Assembly: GCA_965240325.2 (NCBI GenBank)
Contig: OZ251222.1
Span: 4,402,001-4,466,000, forward strand
Source: Rebecca billardiae RCC1528
Taxonomy: Eukaryota > Haptophyta
Direction: 5' to 3'
Length of the DNA: 64,000 nt
Shown here: positions 63,893 through 64,000 of the stretch, piece after piece
Layout: each line of letters begins with the position of its first letter
Position numbering within the stretch: the stretch's first letter is position 1
The notes under the pieces: generated by a model
Told to the model about the DNA's origin: nothing
The model's input: the letters and a program-made list of their open reading frames with translations, nothing else
The model's database searches: none
Made by a program: the position numbers and the translations under genes

Positions 63893-64000
63893 CTAGCTCA
63901 TCTTTATTAGTTATAGCTCTGCTCTCATCAGTCTCTCAGCTCTCTCGTCTCTCTAGCTCTCTCTGACTCTGTCTGACGGCCTGACTCGTGATCACTCTCG

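Overview
The window looks like nuclear DNA of a haptophyte-type alga with a secondary plastid. It is very GC-rich and its codons end mostly in G or C. It holds three light-harvesting proteins of the fucoxanthin-chlorophyll a/c type, each starting with a short hydrophobic leader, alongside purely eukaryotic genes (ORC3, a JmjN/JmjC demethylase, a PTAR1-like protein, cytosolic-type HisRS). Introns are short (about 60-340 nt). Most start GTGCGC and end GCGCAG, and several remain open in one frame, so exon joins were rebuilt here from protein-family logic. The taxon is inferred; no organelle, rRNA or tRNA gene was recognised.

Layout. 1-4.7 kb: a partial Asp-box beta-propeller protein, a kynurenine 3-monooxygenase-like flavoprotein and a divergent short-chain dehydrogenase. 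5-13.1 kb: a protein with four K2P-like pore repeats lacking the GYG filter, head-to-head with an ABCC transporter. 13.2-16.9 kb: a recent tandem pair of putative glycosyltransferases. 17.9-24.2 kb: a PTAR1-like protein and a large receptor-like membrane protein (signal peptide, PA domain, several TM helices, algal WLDIFC/WCLYE domain). 24.4-25.5 kb: a 435-bp inverted repeat with no mismatch found. 26.4-29.6 kb: the JmjN-JmjC-zinc-finger demethylase. 29.6-33.1 kb: a gene-poor, partly duplicated stretch. 33.2-43.6 kb: HisRS, a DUF1995 plastid protein, a CaMK-type kinase, a glycine-zipper membrane protein, and an adenylate kinase divergent from ETF-beta. 45.4-62.1 kb: three LHC genes interleaved with a tetraspan protein, ORC3, a small CXC-domain/SIM protein and a PhyH-type dioxygenase. 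The last 2 kb and several gaps are microsatellites or unassigned DNA.

The genes form no pathway or operon. Recurrent patterns are head-to-head pairs with short shared promoters (KMO/SDR, pore protein/ABCC, AK/ETFB, ORC3/LHC), a dispersed ~48-nt pyrimidine-rich repeat found at six sites or more, probable GC-AG introns, and CAG trinucleotides 16-22 nt upstream of the ATG in all three LHC genes. The most novel-looking items are the four-repeat pore-like protein, the PA-TM-WCLYE receptor-like protein, the inverted repeat and the dispersed repeat.
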